Assembly: GCF_021532375.1 (NCBI RefSeq)
Contig: NZ_JAKGAP010000031.1
Span: 17,748 to 81,747 of the forward strand
Source: Paenibacillus alkaliterrae
GTDB lineage: Bacteria; Bacillota; Bacilli; Paenibacillales; Paenibacillaceae
Direction: 5' to 3'
Length of the DNA: 64,000 bases
Shown here: in pieces, positions 15,783 through 24,268 of the stretch
Layout: each line of letters opens with the position of its first letter
Position numbering within the stretch: position 1 is the stretch's first letter
Notes under the pieces: model-generated
The model's input: the letters and a program-made list of their open reading frames with translations, nothing else
Told to the model about the DNA's origin: nothing
The model's database searches: none
Program-made: the position numbers and the translations under genes

Positions 15783-16565
15783 TTAAGCAATTCCTCCGCC
15801 GTCGACCACAAGCACGCTTCCGGTTACCCAAGACGACAGATCGCTAGCCAGAAACAGTACCGCATTGGCGATATCCCGCGGTGTTCCAAGCCGTTCAAGC
15901 GGTCGTCCGCCTGCAGAGGCTACCAGGAACGCAGCTTCGTCCTGCTTGAGCTGCTTGGCTTCATCGCGCAGCAATGGCGTGTCCGTATCGCCAGGCGATA
16001 CACAGTTCACGCGGATGTTGGCAACGCCGTGATCGATGGCCATCGCCCGGGTTAGATTCACGACGCCGGCTTTGGCGGCGCAGTAAGCAGCGGCACGGTC
16101 TCCGCCCTTAAGGCCCCAGCCTGAGCCCGAGTTGATGATGCTGCCTCCACCGTTACGCTCCATGATGGGGATGACATATTTAGAAAGCAGATATACGCCT
16201 TTCAGCGAGACGTCCAAGACGAGGTCCCAATCGCGTTCCTCCAGCTCGACAACCGTTTTGCGACGTATGACTCCGGCATTGTTGAATAGAATATCGATTC
16301 TTCCATAGGACCCGGCAATCTCCGATGCGACGCGCTCGCAATCCGCAGAGGAGGACACATCGCAGCGATAAAAGCCCGCTCGGCCGCCCTTTTCCTTGAT
16401 GCCCGTTACCGCTTGTATCCCCTGCGCCTCGTTAATATCGAGCAGGACTGTGAGCGCCCCAAAGCTGGCGAGCAGCTCGGCTGTCGCCAGGCCGATGCCT
16501 GACGCTCCGCCGGTTATGACCGCTACTTTCCCCGTTAAATTCAAAACATCATGTGCGCTAAGCAT
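15783..16565 (-). CDS. SDR family oxidoreductase
   Basis: A 260-residue classical SDR, full length. TGGASGIG near residue 19 binds the nucleotide; an aspartate (LLDINEA) near 43 suggests NAD rather than NADP. NNAG is near 94, the catalytic Ser in NSGSGWG near 147 and Tyr-Lys in AYCAAKAG near 160. VVDGGG ends the protein. AAAGGAGG lies upstream of the ATG. The start overlaps the final codons of the lacZ remnant (ATG inside the codons for Asn-His), which shows the two were once translationally coupled. The substrate is likely a sugar derivative or hydroxy acid from the same pathway as the GcvP-like pair. Confidence 0.85.
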   Translation of the reverse strand: MLSAHDVLNLTGKVAVITGGASGIGLATAELLASFGALTVLLDINEAQGIQAVTGIKEKGGRAGFYRCDVSSSADCERVASEIAGSYGRIDILFNNAGVIRRKTVVELEERDWDLVLDVSLKGVYLLSKYVIPIMERNGGGSIINSGSGWGLKGGDRAAAYCAAKAGVVNLTRAMAIDHGVANIRVNCVSPGDTDTPLLRDEAKQLKQDEAAFLVASAGGRPLERLGTPRDIANAVLFLASDLSSWVTGSVLVVDGGGIA

Positions 16566-17929
16566 GGTTTGTTTCCTCCTTTTGTACTTGTTTCGCTTCT
16601 AAACTCATGTGATGGCTGAGCCGCTCGGGAGCGGCGTCTTCCGATAGATAAGGCTTAAGCAGCATGCGGAAACGGAATGGCTCTGACGTGACTGTGTTTT
16701 CCGGTGATTGCACAGGTCCGCAGCTATTGCTGCCTAGACCATTCTGCCGGTAATCCAAGTTAAGCGTAATGAAATCCCGCGGAACAAGGTCACTTGCATG
16801 CTTTGCTGCTTCTCAGTCACTGTCCGTATAGCGGCGTGCGCTGAATTCAAGCGTCGGTGCACCCGCCGCAAGCAGGCCGATGCCGGCTCCGTCCGTGATC
16901 GACACCCAACGGACATCGGTGCGATTGCCGTTCTCTTGCGGATAAATATAAGGCGTGAACAATCCGTCGACGGATTTCTTATAAACCCCGAACCGGCCCG
17001 CCTCCTTGCTGTCGGAATAGCTTTCCCCAGGACCGCGGCCGTACCATTTAACCAAATCCATGTCTCCCGGTATCTCCATTTGGAGCCCAATCTAGGGCAG
17101 CATGGACGGAGGTGATCCTTCGGGAACGCCATGCAAATCGATAACGACAAGTCCCGATCCAGTGACGGTATAGGTCGTTTCACAACGAAAGCCCCAATCG
17201 TATACCGGCGGTGCAATGCGCGAACTCCAGCTTAAACGAATCGTCCCTTCATCCAGCCGGTTCCAACGAAAACCGTCGATCCGCTCTGTGAGCCTATCAA
17301 GGTGCGCCTTCCGCCAGCCAGCCAAAACATACATATCGTTTTCGATCGGTGCCCGCCAGAAATTGAGTCGGGGTCCCGTGTTAACAAGCTCCTTCCCGTT
17401 TATCCGGAGCGAGGCGATCCCAGGCCGCAAGGTGTCGAAAGCGATTCGAAACATATCATTCGCCAGCACGAGCTGAAGTCCTTCCTCTGTGCAAGACAAA
17501 CTCCGAGTTATTGGCAAGCTGCCGGTTGCGTTTGTTTCTTGTGTTTCTCGGTCACTCGTATCATCCTGCCAGACTGCCTGCATAGCGAACTGAGCCCAAG
17601 CAAGCTCATGCCCTTGCTCTCCCCAAATGCAATCCGCCGCAAGTGTAAAGCCGATATTCAGCCATCCCTCCGCGCCGTGCTCGAATGGGACAAGCGGCTG
17701 CTTCGCATGAAGCTGTACGTCCAGCTCCGCGCTTTCGCCTGGACCGATTAGCGGAAGTGCCAGCACACCGCTTTGAACCGTCCGCCCATCTACCGTCACG
17801 CTCCAATGCGCATTTAGGTGATCCAGCGTCACGATCGGAGTACGGGATAAAGTAACCCCGGCTTTTCGCCCGGTTGCGTTCCAGCACCTCAAGGTTGTCC
17901 CAATCGCGCCCGATCTTTTCGTTTCGCAT
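16558..17929 (-). pseudogene. lacZ: Beta-galactosidase (GH2, LacZ-type) remnant
   Basis: The reading frame begins at ATG 17929 after AGGAGAAGGA with the normal LacZ N-terminus (RDWDNLEVLERNR, YFIPYSD). Near 17830 it jumps to the C-terminal domains in another frame (VTLDHLNAHWSVTVDG), so about 600 residues with the TIM barrel and active site are lost. The C-terminal part then has two in-frame stops: TAG at 17092 where LP-R-IG is expected, and TGA near 16817 inside RYTDSD. The sequence still reads as LacZ up to 16558 (WYGRGPGESYSDS, DYRQNGLGSNSCGP). It lies 11 bp after a permease gene and overlaps the next SDR start, so the operon layout survives although this enzyme is dead. Confidence 0.9.
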
Positions 17930-17940
17930 CGTTCCTTCTC

Positions 17941-18753
17941 CTATCCCTTAATCCCCGTACCTGCGATTCCGCCGACAATATAACGCTGAGCGAAGAAGAA
18001 TACGGCCAGCGGCGGGATCGAGATCAGGCAGGTGATGGCCATAATGGATTGCATATCTACGCCGAACATTCCTTTGAACTGCGACAAACCAAGCGTCAGC
18101 GTGTACTTCGACTGATCGTTCAGGAAGATGAGCGGCCCCAAATAATCGTTCCAACTGTTCATCATATGAAACACCCCGACGAGAATAAGCGAGGGAGCCA
18201 TGAGCGGAACAATGATCCTTACGAGAATGCCCAGCTTATTCGCCCCGTCAATCGTCGCCGCCTCATCGAGCTCGCGGGGCAGGGTCAGAATAAACTGCCG
18301 CAGCAAAAAGATGAAGTAAGCCGAGCCGAACCACGACGGAACAATAAGCGGTTTAAGTGTATTGATCCACCCGAGATAATTAAACTCCATATACAGCGGA
18401 ATCATCGTCACTTCCCAAGGGATCATCATCGTCGCGAGCACGACGAGGAACAGGAAGTCGCGCCCCTTGAATTGAAACCTCGCGAAGCCGTAAGCGACAA
18501 GCGTACACGATAGGAGTTGGCCGAGCGTCGACATCAGCGTCACCACGACCGTATTTTTCAGGAACAGGTTAAAGGGCTGAACCGTCCACGCTTCGGCGAA
18601 GTTGCCGAACTTCCAAACGGAAGGAATCCACTTCGGCGGAAAAAGGTACAGCTCGGACTGCGATTTCAGCGCTGTCGTTACCGCCCAGAACAGCGGAGCG
18701 ACGAATAGCAGTGTACAGAAAATAAGCATCGCATACACGATCGTTTTTCTCAT
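17941..18753 (-). CDS. Sugar ABC transporter permease (MalG/AraQ type)
   Basis: A 270-residue inner-membrane permease with six helices. It has the EAA loop that docks to the ATPase (REL-DEAA-TIDGANKLGILVRI, residues about 160-180). The start overlaps the stop of the upstream permease by four bases (ATGA). In this CUT1-type importer it pairs with the MalF-type permease and the solute-binding lipoprotein encoded just upstream. No ATPase gene is present, so a shared MsmX-like ATPase elsewhere is expected, as is usual in Bacilli. Confidence 0.9.
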   Translation of the reverse strand: MRKTIVYAMLIFCTLLFVAPLFWAVTTALKSQSELYLFPPKWIPSVWKFGNFAEAWTVQPFNLFLKNTVVVTLMSTLGQLLSCTLVAYGFARFQFKGRDFLFLVVLATMMIPWEVTMIPLYMEFNYLGWINTLKPLIVPSWFGSAYFIFLLRQFILTLPRELDEAATIDGANKLGILVRIIVPLMAPSLILVGVFHMMNSWNDYLGPLIFLNDQSKYTLTLGLSQFKGMFGVDMQSIMAITCLISIPPLAVFFFAQRYIVGGIAGTGIKG

Positions 18754-19739
18754 GCAGAACGCCTCCTTCCGTCCGGCTTAGACTTCTTATGCGGCTTCCG
18801 CTTCATTTCTCCTTCATAGAACACCCAAGCCTCCGACGATTTGAATACAAGAAAAGTCAGGCTGAGCACAATCAGAAACATGAACCATGCGTTTGCAGCG
18901 GAATAGCCCATTTTGAAAAATTTGAACGCATTTTCGTACATGTACATGGCATAGAAATAGGTTGCTTTCATCGGGCCGCCTCCCGTGAGCAATAGCGCGA
19001 GAGTCAGCTGTTGAAAGGCCGCGATAATAGAAGTAATGAGATTGAATAGAATCGTTGGACTGAGCATCGGAATCGTTACGCTGACAAACTGCCTAAGCAT
19101 CCCGGCGCCGTCAATCGAAGCGGATTCGTAAAGATCTTTCGGTATCCCTTTGAGTCCGGCCAGAAAGACCAGCATCATCGAGCCTTGTCCCCACAGGCTG
19201 GCGACGACCATCGCCACCAGAGACCAGTGTATATCGTTCAACCAGTCAGGACCTTGCACACCCAATAAAGACAGAAAATAATTAAAAATTCCGTAGTCTC
19301 CGCTGTACACCCAAGACCAGATCATAGCGAGCGCAACTCCCGAAATGACCGAGGGCAAATAGAACGCTGTTCGAAATATCGCACTGCCTCGTGTCTTCTG
19401 ATTCAGCAACATGGCGAGTCCGAGCGCAACAATAATATTGAGCGGAACGAACAGGGCTGCGAACTTGAGCGTAACACCTAAGGATTTCCAGAACAATGGA
19501 TCGTCCGTAAACATGTCGACGTAATTGCCTAAACCGATAAAGCGCACCTTCCCTACAATCGGCCAATCGAAAAAAGAGATGATGAGCGAGAACAACAACG
19601 GCCCTAAAGTGAAAACGAGGAATCCGAAGATCCAAGGGAAGATGAAGAGGCAGGGAACAACTCCACCCCATCTGCGTTTCCTTTTAGGCTTGAAGCTGAC
19701 CGTTAGTTCCCCTGCAACCTGCGGGTAGGTCTGAGCCAT
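18750..19739 (-). CDS. Sugar ABC transporter permease (MalF/UgpA type)
   Basis: A 329-residue permease with six predicted helices after a basic N-terminus (KPKRKRRWGG). The EAA loop reads PKDLYESASIDGAGMLRQF near residues 200-218. There is an unusually long basic C-terminal tail (KRKPHKKSKPDGRRR). The start has GAAGG upstream. It lies between the binding-protein gene (30 bp upstream) and the second permease (4-bp overlap), which indicates one transcript. Confidence 0.9.
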   Translation of the reverse strand: MAQTYPQVAGELTVSFKPKRKRRWGGVVPCLFIFPWIFGFLVFTLGPLLFSLIISFFDWPIVGKVRFIGLGNYVDMFTDDPLFWKSLGVTLKFAALFVPLNIIVALGLAMLLNQKTRGSAIFRTAFYLPSVISGVALAMIWSWVYSGDYGIFNYFLSLLGVQGPDWLNDIHWSLVAMVVASLWGQGSMMLVFLAGLKGIPKDLYESASIDGAGMLRQFVSVTIPMLSPTILFNLITSIIAAFQQLTLALLLTGGGPMKATYFYAMYMYENAFKFFKMGYSAANAWFMFLIVLSLTFLVFKSSEAWVFYEGEMKRKPHKKSKPDGRRRSA

Positions 19740-19769
19740 CTCCCAACCTTCTTTCTGAAACTGAAATCG

Positions 19770-21050
19770 TTATTTCAAATACCGTTCGCTATCTTTAACC
19801 GCCTGGTTCAGCGCATCCAGCGCATCGCTGCCGTGCACGACCGCTTCCACTGCCGCCGACAGCTGCCGGTTTACTTCATTCCACTTGGTATTCATCAAGA
19901 ACGCCGGCGTATTGTCGGATCGCTCCAGCATCGTGTAATAAGGCTTGTATAGAGGATCCTGATCCTTCTTGAGCTCGTTTACGACGCTGATCCTTACCGG
20001 TAAATCGGCGACGCGCATCTTGATGGCTTCGTTAGAGACGTAATATTTAATAAACTCCCAAGCCAAATCCTTCTGCTTCGAATCTTTGGCAATCGATAGA
20101 GCCGATTCGGCAACCACACCTTTGACCGGTTTGCCCGGGAAAGCTGGCATTTCCACGGTTCCTATATCAATGCCCGCTTGCTTGAATGATTCCAACGGCC
20201 ATATACCGCTTTCCCACATGGCGATTTTGCCGCCTTTGAAAATATCCTCTCCGCTTTGCTGTCCTTTGCCGCCAGTCAGCACCGCCGAACCGTTCTTCAC
20301 CATGTCGCCAAACATTTGAATGGCTTCAGCTGTTTCTTTGCTGTTCATGTAGCCATTTATGGTCTTCCCGTCATCGGAAATATAAGAGCCTCCGTTGCTC
20401 CAAACAAATCCTTGCAGATCATACGTATCGTTCTCGGCACGAACACCGAAGCCATACTGCTTCTTCGTTTTGTCTGTCAGCTTCTCGGAGATATCCAGGA
20501 AGTCGCTCCATAACCAACCGTCTTGCGGGTACGGGATATTCGCGTCATCGAACATTTTTTTGTTGTAGTACATAACGCGAGTCGTGAAGCCAGCCGGTAT
20601 GCCGTAAAGCTTGCCGTCGATTGTGCCATAATTGAACAAGCCGGCATAGAAGTCTTCCTTGTTAAGGTCTTTATCCTCGGAGGCGTAGCTATCGAGCGGT
20701 TCGAGCGACTGGTGGTAGGTCGGAAAGTCCCACATGTACATCACATCCGGAGGATTCGTCGCGCCAAAGCCCGCGGCCAGCTTCTGGTCGAAACCATCCG
20801 CGTAAGCTTCCACCTGCACCTTCGTTCCGGGATGGCTCGCTTCGAACTTCATGGCGATGTCCTGCTGAATCTTGAGCGCGTCGCCCGTGTCCCAGGTCGC
20901 GAAACGAAGTGTCTTCGTTTCGGCGGATTCGTTACCGCCCGCAGGCTGCGTCTTGCCGCCGTTTGCGATTTCATTGTTACCGCCGCAAGCCGTCAACATC
21001 GTTATCGTGAGCGTCGTTGCAAGGACAAAGAGAGAAATTTTCTTCTTCAT
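19770..21050 (-). CDS. Sugar-binding lipoprotein of ABC transporter (family 1)
   Basis: A 426-residue extracellular solute-binding protein. The signal peptide ends in lipobox LTAC (Cys 22), followed by a Gly/Asn linker. The family 1 pattern is present: HPGTKVQVEAYADGFDQKL near residue 75 and GIPAGFTTRVMYYNKKMFDDANIPYP near 155-180. It captures an oligosaccharide and hands it to the two permeases downstream. A neighbouring two-component system of YesM/YesN type and a promoter with a cre-like site probably control it. The substrate cannot be named from sequence; the lacZ remnant hints at a galactoside. Confidence 0.9.
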   Translation of the reverse strand: MKKKISLFVLATTLTITMLTACGGNNEIANGGKTQPAGGNESAETKTLRFATWDTGDALKIQQDIAMKFEASHPGTKVQVEAYADGFDQKLAAGFGATNPPDVMYMWDFPTYHQSLEPLDSYASEDKDLNKEDFYAGLFNYGTIDGKLYGIPAGFTTRVMYYNKKMFDDANIPYPQDGWLWSDFLDISEKLTDKTKKQYGFGVRAENDTYDLQGFVWSNGGSYISDDGKTINGYMNSKETAEAIQMFGDMVKNGSAVLTGGKGQQSGEDIFKGGKIAMWESGIWPLESFKQAGIDIGTVEMPAFPGKPVKGVVAESALSIAKDSKQKDLAWEFIKYYVSNEAIKMRVADLPVRISVVNELKKDQDPLYKPYYTMLERSDNTPAFLMNTKWNEVNRQLSAAVEAVVHGSDALDALNQAVKDSERYLK

Positions 21051-21084
21051 TTGGCAGCTCCCCTATCTAATGAGTAGATAATAA

Positions 21085-21124
21085 TTGAACCGCTTTCATT
21101 GTATCGGAAATGAAAGCGGTTCAA
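21085..21124 (-). promoter_or_regulatory. Dyad and cre-like element in the promoter of the sugar transport operon
   Basis: A perfect 15-bp inverted repeat (TTGAACCGCTTTCAT and ATGAAAGCGGTTCAA, ten-base loop) lies 35-75 bp upstream of the binding-protein start. On the minus strand TACAAT, a plausible -10 box, overlaps ATGAAAGCGGTTCAA, which resembles a CcpA cre site with one misfit. A smaller dyad TATCTA/TAGATA follows at 21064-21080. The same TACAATGAAAGCG occurs in front of the glycoside hydrolase gene. It could also act as a terminator of the response regulator gene, but has no T-run. Confidence 0.5.
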
Positions 21125-21179
21125 CACCGATATCTATTCGATTGTTTGTGCGATTTTGTTCGATGATGAGGGACAGGTG

Positions 21180-22376
21180 TCATTCTGTTCGAGATACACC
21201 GTCTTTTTGTTGTGCGCGATAGTGGCTTGGCGTTTGGCCTGTACAGCGCTTGAACCATTTACTGAAATATTTGCTGTCGCCAAGTCCCGTCCGCTCGGCA
21301 ATTTCCTGCATCGTAAGCGTCGTGTCTTTCAGCAATCCGTATGCCAGCTTGAGTTTCCTTTTATATTGAAAAGCGACAAAGCTTTCTCCCACCGCTTTCT
21401 TGAACAGGATAGAGAAATGGCTCCGGCTGAGGCCGACCTGTCCCGCAACGTCACTGACTGACCATTCGGCCGCAGGGTGATCGTACAGCAGCTTCACCGC
21501 TTTCCAGATCGGATCCGGCCAATCGGTTGCGGACACGCCGTAGGCTTTCTCCAATTCCGCTTCTTTATGCAAAGATAAGAAGGCTTGCAGCCGTTCCTCA
21601 GCACCTGTGAGCGGTCCTCTTTTGGCCCATTGCAGCTTCGCACTCGCGCTCTTCTTCTCAACCAGCAAGCTCTCGGCGGCATCTATATGCGATTCCGGCA
21701 AAATCCAGTAGAAGCGCTCTTCTCCGAAAGGAATCACCGCCCGCTCGCAGAGCTGACGACCGTCATAAACGGCATCCTTCAAGAGATCCAGCCAAGCTCC
21801 CTCGCACCCGGATGTCTTAATCAGGTATACATAAACCGGCTGTCCGTCAAAGCGCCACTCTTCCTCGGAGCGCTTCTGCATCTCGTTAATAAATTTGTCG
21901 CTGTGCCCGTTCAACCAAGCATACAGCAAATGGCTGAGCCGCTCTCCGTTCGCCTCACTTTCCCCGGAAACAACCGGGGCAGGAACCGCGAGCTCTTTTT
22001 GAAACTTCTCCAGCATCCCTTCCAGCTCTTCGTCCTCGAAAGCGGTTTTGAGCAAATAACCGGAAGCCCCCAGCTTCATTCCCTGCTGCGCATAATCAAA
22101 ATCCCGATGACAGCTGAGCAGGATGATTCTCGTATTCGGGGCAGCTCCCTTTACTTTGCGGGATAATTCAATGCCGTCCATCTCGGGCATGACGATATCG
22201 GTAATGACAATTTGGGGTTGGTGAACGAGAAAAGCTTCCCAGGCTTTGCGGCCGTTAGGGGCGTCCGCCACCACTTCCATCCCGTATTTTTGCCATGGCA
22301 CGGTGGATCTAAGTCCTTTACGCACGATGCTTTCGTCATCTGCAATCAACACTTTAATGGTTTGCGCTGTTTCCAT
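21180..22376 (-). CDS. AraC-type response regulator (YesN-like)
   Basis: A 398-residue cytosolic regulator. An N-terminal receiver domain has acidic DDES near residues 13-16, the phosphorylated Asp in VITDIVMPEMDG near 59, and Lys near 109. The C-terminal AraC DNA-binding domain has two helix-turn-helices (VSDVAGQVGLSRSHFSILF near 315 and MQEIAERTGLGDSKYFSKWF near 362). AAGGAGGAG precedes the ATG, and the gene overlaps the 3' end of the kinase gene by 23 bp. It probably activates the adjacent sugar transport operon in response to the cognate membrane kinase. Confidence 0.92.
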   Translation of the reverse strand: METAQTIKVLIADDESIVRKGLRSTVPWQKYGMEVVADAPNGRKAWEAFLVHQPQIVITDIVMPEMDGIELSRKVKGAAPNTRIILLSCHRDFDYAQQGMKLGASGYLLKTAFEDEELEGMLEKFQKELAVPAPVVSGESEANGERLSHLLYAWLNGHSDKFINEMQKRSEEEWRFDGQPVYVYLIKTSGCEGAWLDLLKDAVYDGRQLCERAVIPFGEERFYWILPESHIDAAESLLVEKKSASAKLQWAKRGPLTGAEERLQAFLSLHKEAELEKAYGVSATDWPDPIWKAVKLLYDHPAAEWSVSDVAGQVGLSRSHFSILFKKAVGESFVAFQYKRKLKLAYGLLKDTTLTMQEIAERTGLGDSKYFSKWFKRCTGQTPSHYRAQQKDGVSRTE

Positions 22377-24102
22377 GCGGACTCTCCTCCTTCTTGGGCC
22401 ACTGAATGACGATCGTTGTACCTTCCCCCTTGGTCGAATACACCGTCAAGCCATGCTGCAAGCCAAAATGCAGCTTGAATTTCTGATTCGCATTTTGCAC
22501 GCCGAGTCCTCCTCTTCCCTTTCGCTTCGCGCTGCCCGGCAAAAGTAAACGCTCGAGCTTATCGGGTGCCATGCCGGCTCCATTATCGGATAGCGTGAGC
22601 AGCAAATGGTTGCCTTCCTCCCGTACGTTTAAGCGGATAGCGCCTTTGCCATCCTCGAAGCCGTGAAAGAAAATGTTCTCAAACAACGGCTGCAACGTCA
22701 TGCGGGGAATAAGATAATGCTTCAGCGGCTCTTCGCATTCCAGTTCATATTCGAATACCGGACCATAGCGAACCTCCTGGATTTTCAGAAAATGCTCAAT
22801 CATGCGGAGCTCTCTTCCGAACGGTATCAGCTCCTGCGAGATGTCCAGATTCCCTTCCAGCACCATCGTAAGGTGATACAGCATTTGACGTATATCTTCC
22901 GCTCCCTGCAGTCTCGCTTTCCATTGAATGGAGTTTAACGTGTTGAACAGCAAGTGCGGATTAATTTGATAATGGAAGGCTTTCAGCTCCGCTTCCTTCT
23001 TCTGCCGCTCGCTCCGTTCAACCTCCTGAATCAATGATTGTATGCCGCCCACCATGCTGTTAAAGCTCGTATCCAGACTGCCCAGCTCATCTTTGCCCTC
23101 TACCTGCGTCCTCGTATGCAGCTTGCCGAAGCTGACCTTCTGCATCGCATCCTTGAGGCGGCGGATCCGTGCCGTAAAACGGGAAGAGAACAGGTAAGCC
23201 AGCCCGAAGGCGAGCAGGGAAGAAGCGACGGCCACCATAATCGTATTGGATCGGATTATACCTGAAGAACGATAGAACGCTTTAGCGGGCAGCCTCGCCT
23301 CAATGGTCCAGAGGTTGAGAGCAAGCGTTTTATTCCATACGATATCGCTGTCTTGCGGTGAAAACACGGATGCTGTCTCATAAACGATCCGTCCCTGCAG
23401 GTCGGATATTTTCAAGTGGGCTTTCGTATCGTTCTCGAACAGCCGGAACATATGGAGCAGGTCTTCCGCATTTTCCTCAACCAAAATTTTGCTGCCACGC
23501 AGCGCTCCATACGGGTTGTTGATCGGAACGGCCAAGCCTAGCACAGGCTGTTCAGTACTATCCGAGTCATTCATACCGTGATTCTGAAGGTAGAATCCTA
23601 GCCAGTATTTCCCTTCCGGGATATCCGACATGGATTTCCAAGCGGGAATACGGCTGAGCTTCGAGACATCGAGATTATTTTCCCCATAATAATAACCGGA
23701 ACGGGTAATGACATAGATGCCTGACGTCCGATCTGTTTTAAGCGCTTTCAGAAGAACCTCGAAATCATCCTTGTCCATAATCTCTTTATAGGTTGTCGGA
23801 ATATTGTCCCCCAGATCGGCCCGGGCAGGATCAAGCAAGTACGAATATATGGTCTCCGTCGTCTGATTCATCCGGTTCAGATAGGAGCTGGTCTGCTGTT
23901 CCAGCTGCGCCACCGCGTTCTCTCCGTACTTGCCAAACTGAGAATTAATAACTTTCCCGGACTGGTAATAAGACAAGGCTCCTAGAGAAAGGAGCGGAAT
24001 GATCGTCACAATAAGAAAACAGAAGAGCATCTTGGTACGAATGCTTCGGTAGGAACCGGACAATAGGCGGACGTTTAGCTGCTTAAGCAAATGGATCATC
24101 AT
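22354..24102 (-). CDS. Membrane sensor histidine kinase (YesM-like)
   Basis: A 582-residue sensor. One helix near residues 22-43, an extracellular Cache-type domain to about 275, a second helix at about 280-300, then a HAMP domain. The His_kinase segment carries FHYQINPHLLFNTLNSIQW near residue 380 with the phosphorylated histidine. The HATPase has N-box PLFENIFFHG and G-box DNGAGM. It should sense the extracellular sugar or the loaded binding protein and phosphorylate the YesN-like regulator whose gene overlaps it. Confidence 0.93.
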   Translation of the reverse strand: MMIHLLKQLNVRLLSGSYRSIRTKMLFCFLIVTIIPLLSLGALSYYQSGKVINSQFGKYGENAVAQLEQQTSSYLNRMNQTTETIYSYLLDPARADLGDNIPTTYKEIMDKDDFEVLLKALKTDRTSGIYVITRSGYYYGENNLDVSKLSRIPAWKSMSDIPEGKYWLGFYLQNHGMNDSDSTEQPVLGLAVPINNPYGALRGSKILVEENAEDLLHMFRLFENDTKAHLKISDLQGRIVYETASVFSPQDSDIVWNKTLALNLWTIEARLPAKAFYRSSGIIRSNTIMVAVASSLLAFGLAYLFSSRFTARIRRLKDAMQKVSFGKLHTRTQVEGKDELGSLDTSFNSMVGGIQSLIQEVERSERQKKEAELKAFHYQINPHLLFNTLNSIQWKARLQGAEDIRQMLYHLTMVLEGNLDISQELIPFGRELRMIEHFLKIQEVRYGPVFEYELECEEPLKHYLIPRMTLQPLFENIFFHGFEDGKGAIRLNVREEGNHLLLTLSDNGAGMAPDKLERLLLPGSAKRKGRGGLGVQNANQKFKLHFGLQHGLTVYSTKGEGTTIVIQWPKKEESPHGNSANH

Positions 24103-24225
24103 GACTGTGTTGTCCCCTCACTTCCCCATAAAAAACATACTCAAAGTGTAGCATGGACCGGTTCGAGCGAACAATGTATCTTCCCCCCAGCCCCTTCCGA
24201 ATGAATTTCCCGAAACGCAAAAGCA

Positions 24226-24262
24226 CCTCCCCTCTGCCAGCTAAAGCAAGGGGAAGTGCGGA
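24226..24262 (-). terminator. Terminator after glycoside hydrolase gene
   Basis: On the minus strand GCACTTCCCCTT pairs with GAGGGGAGGTGC and TTTTG follows, just after the stop of the glycoside hydrolase gene. Confidence 0.75.
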
Positions 24263-24268
24263 TATTAA

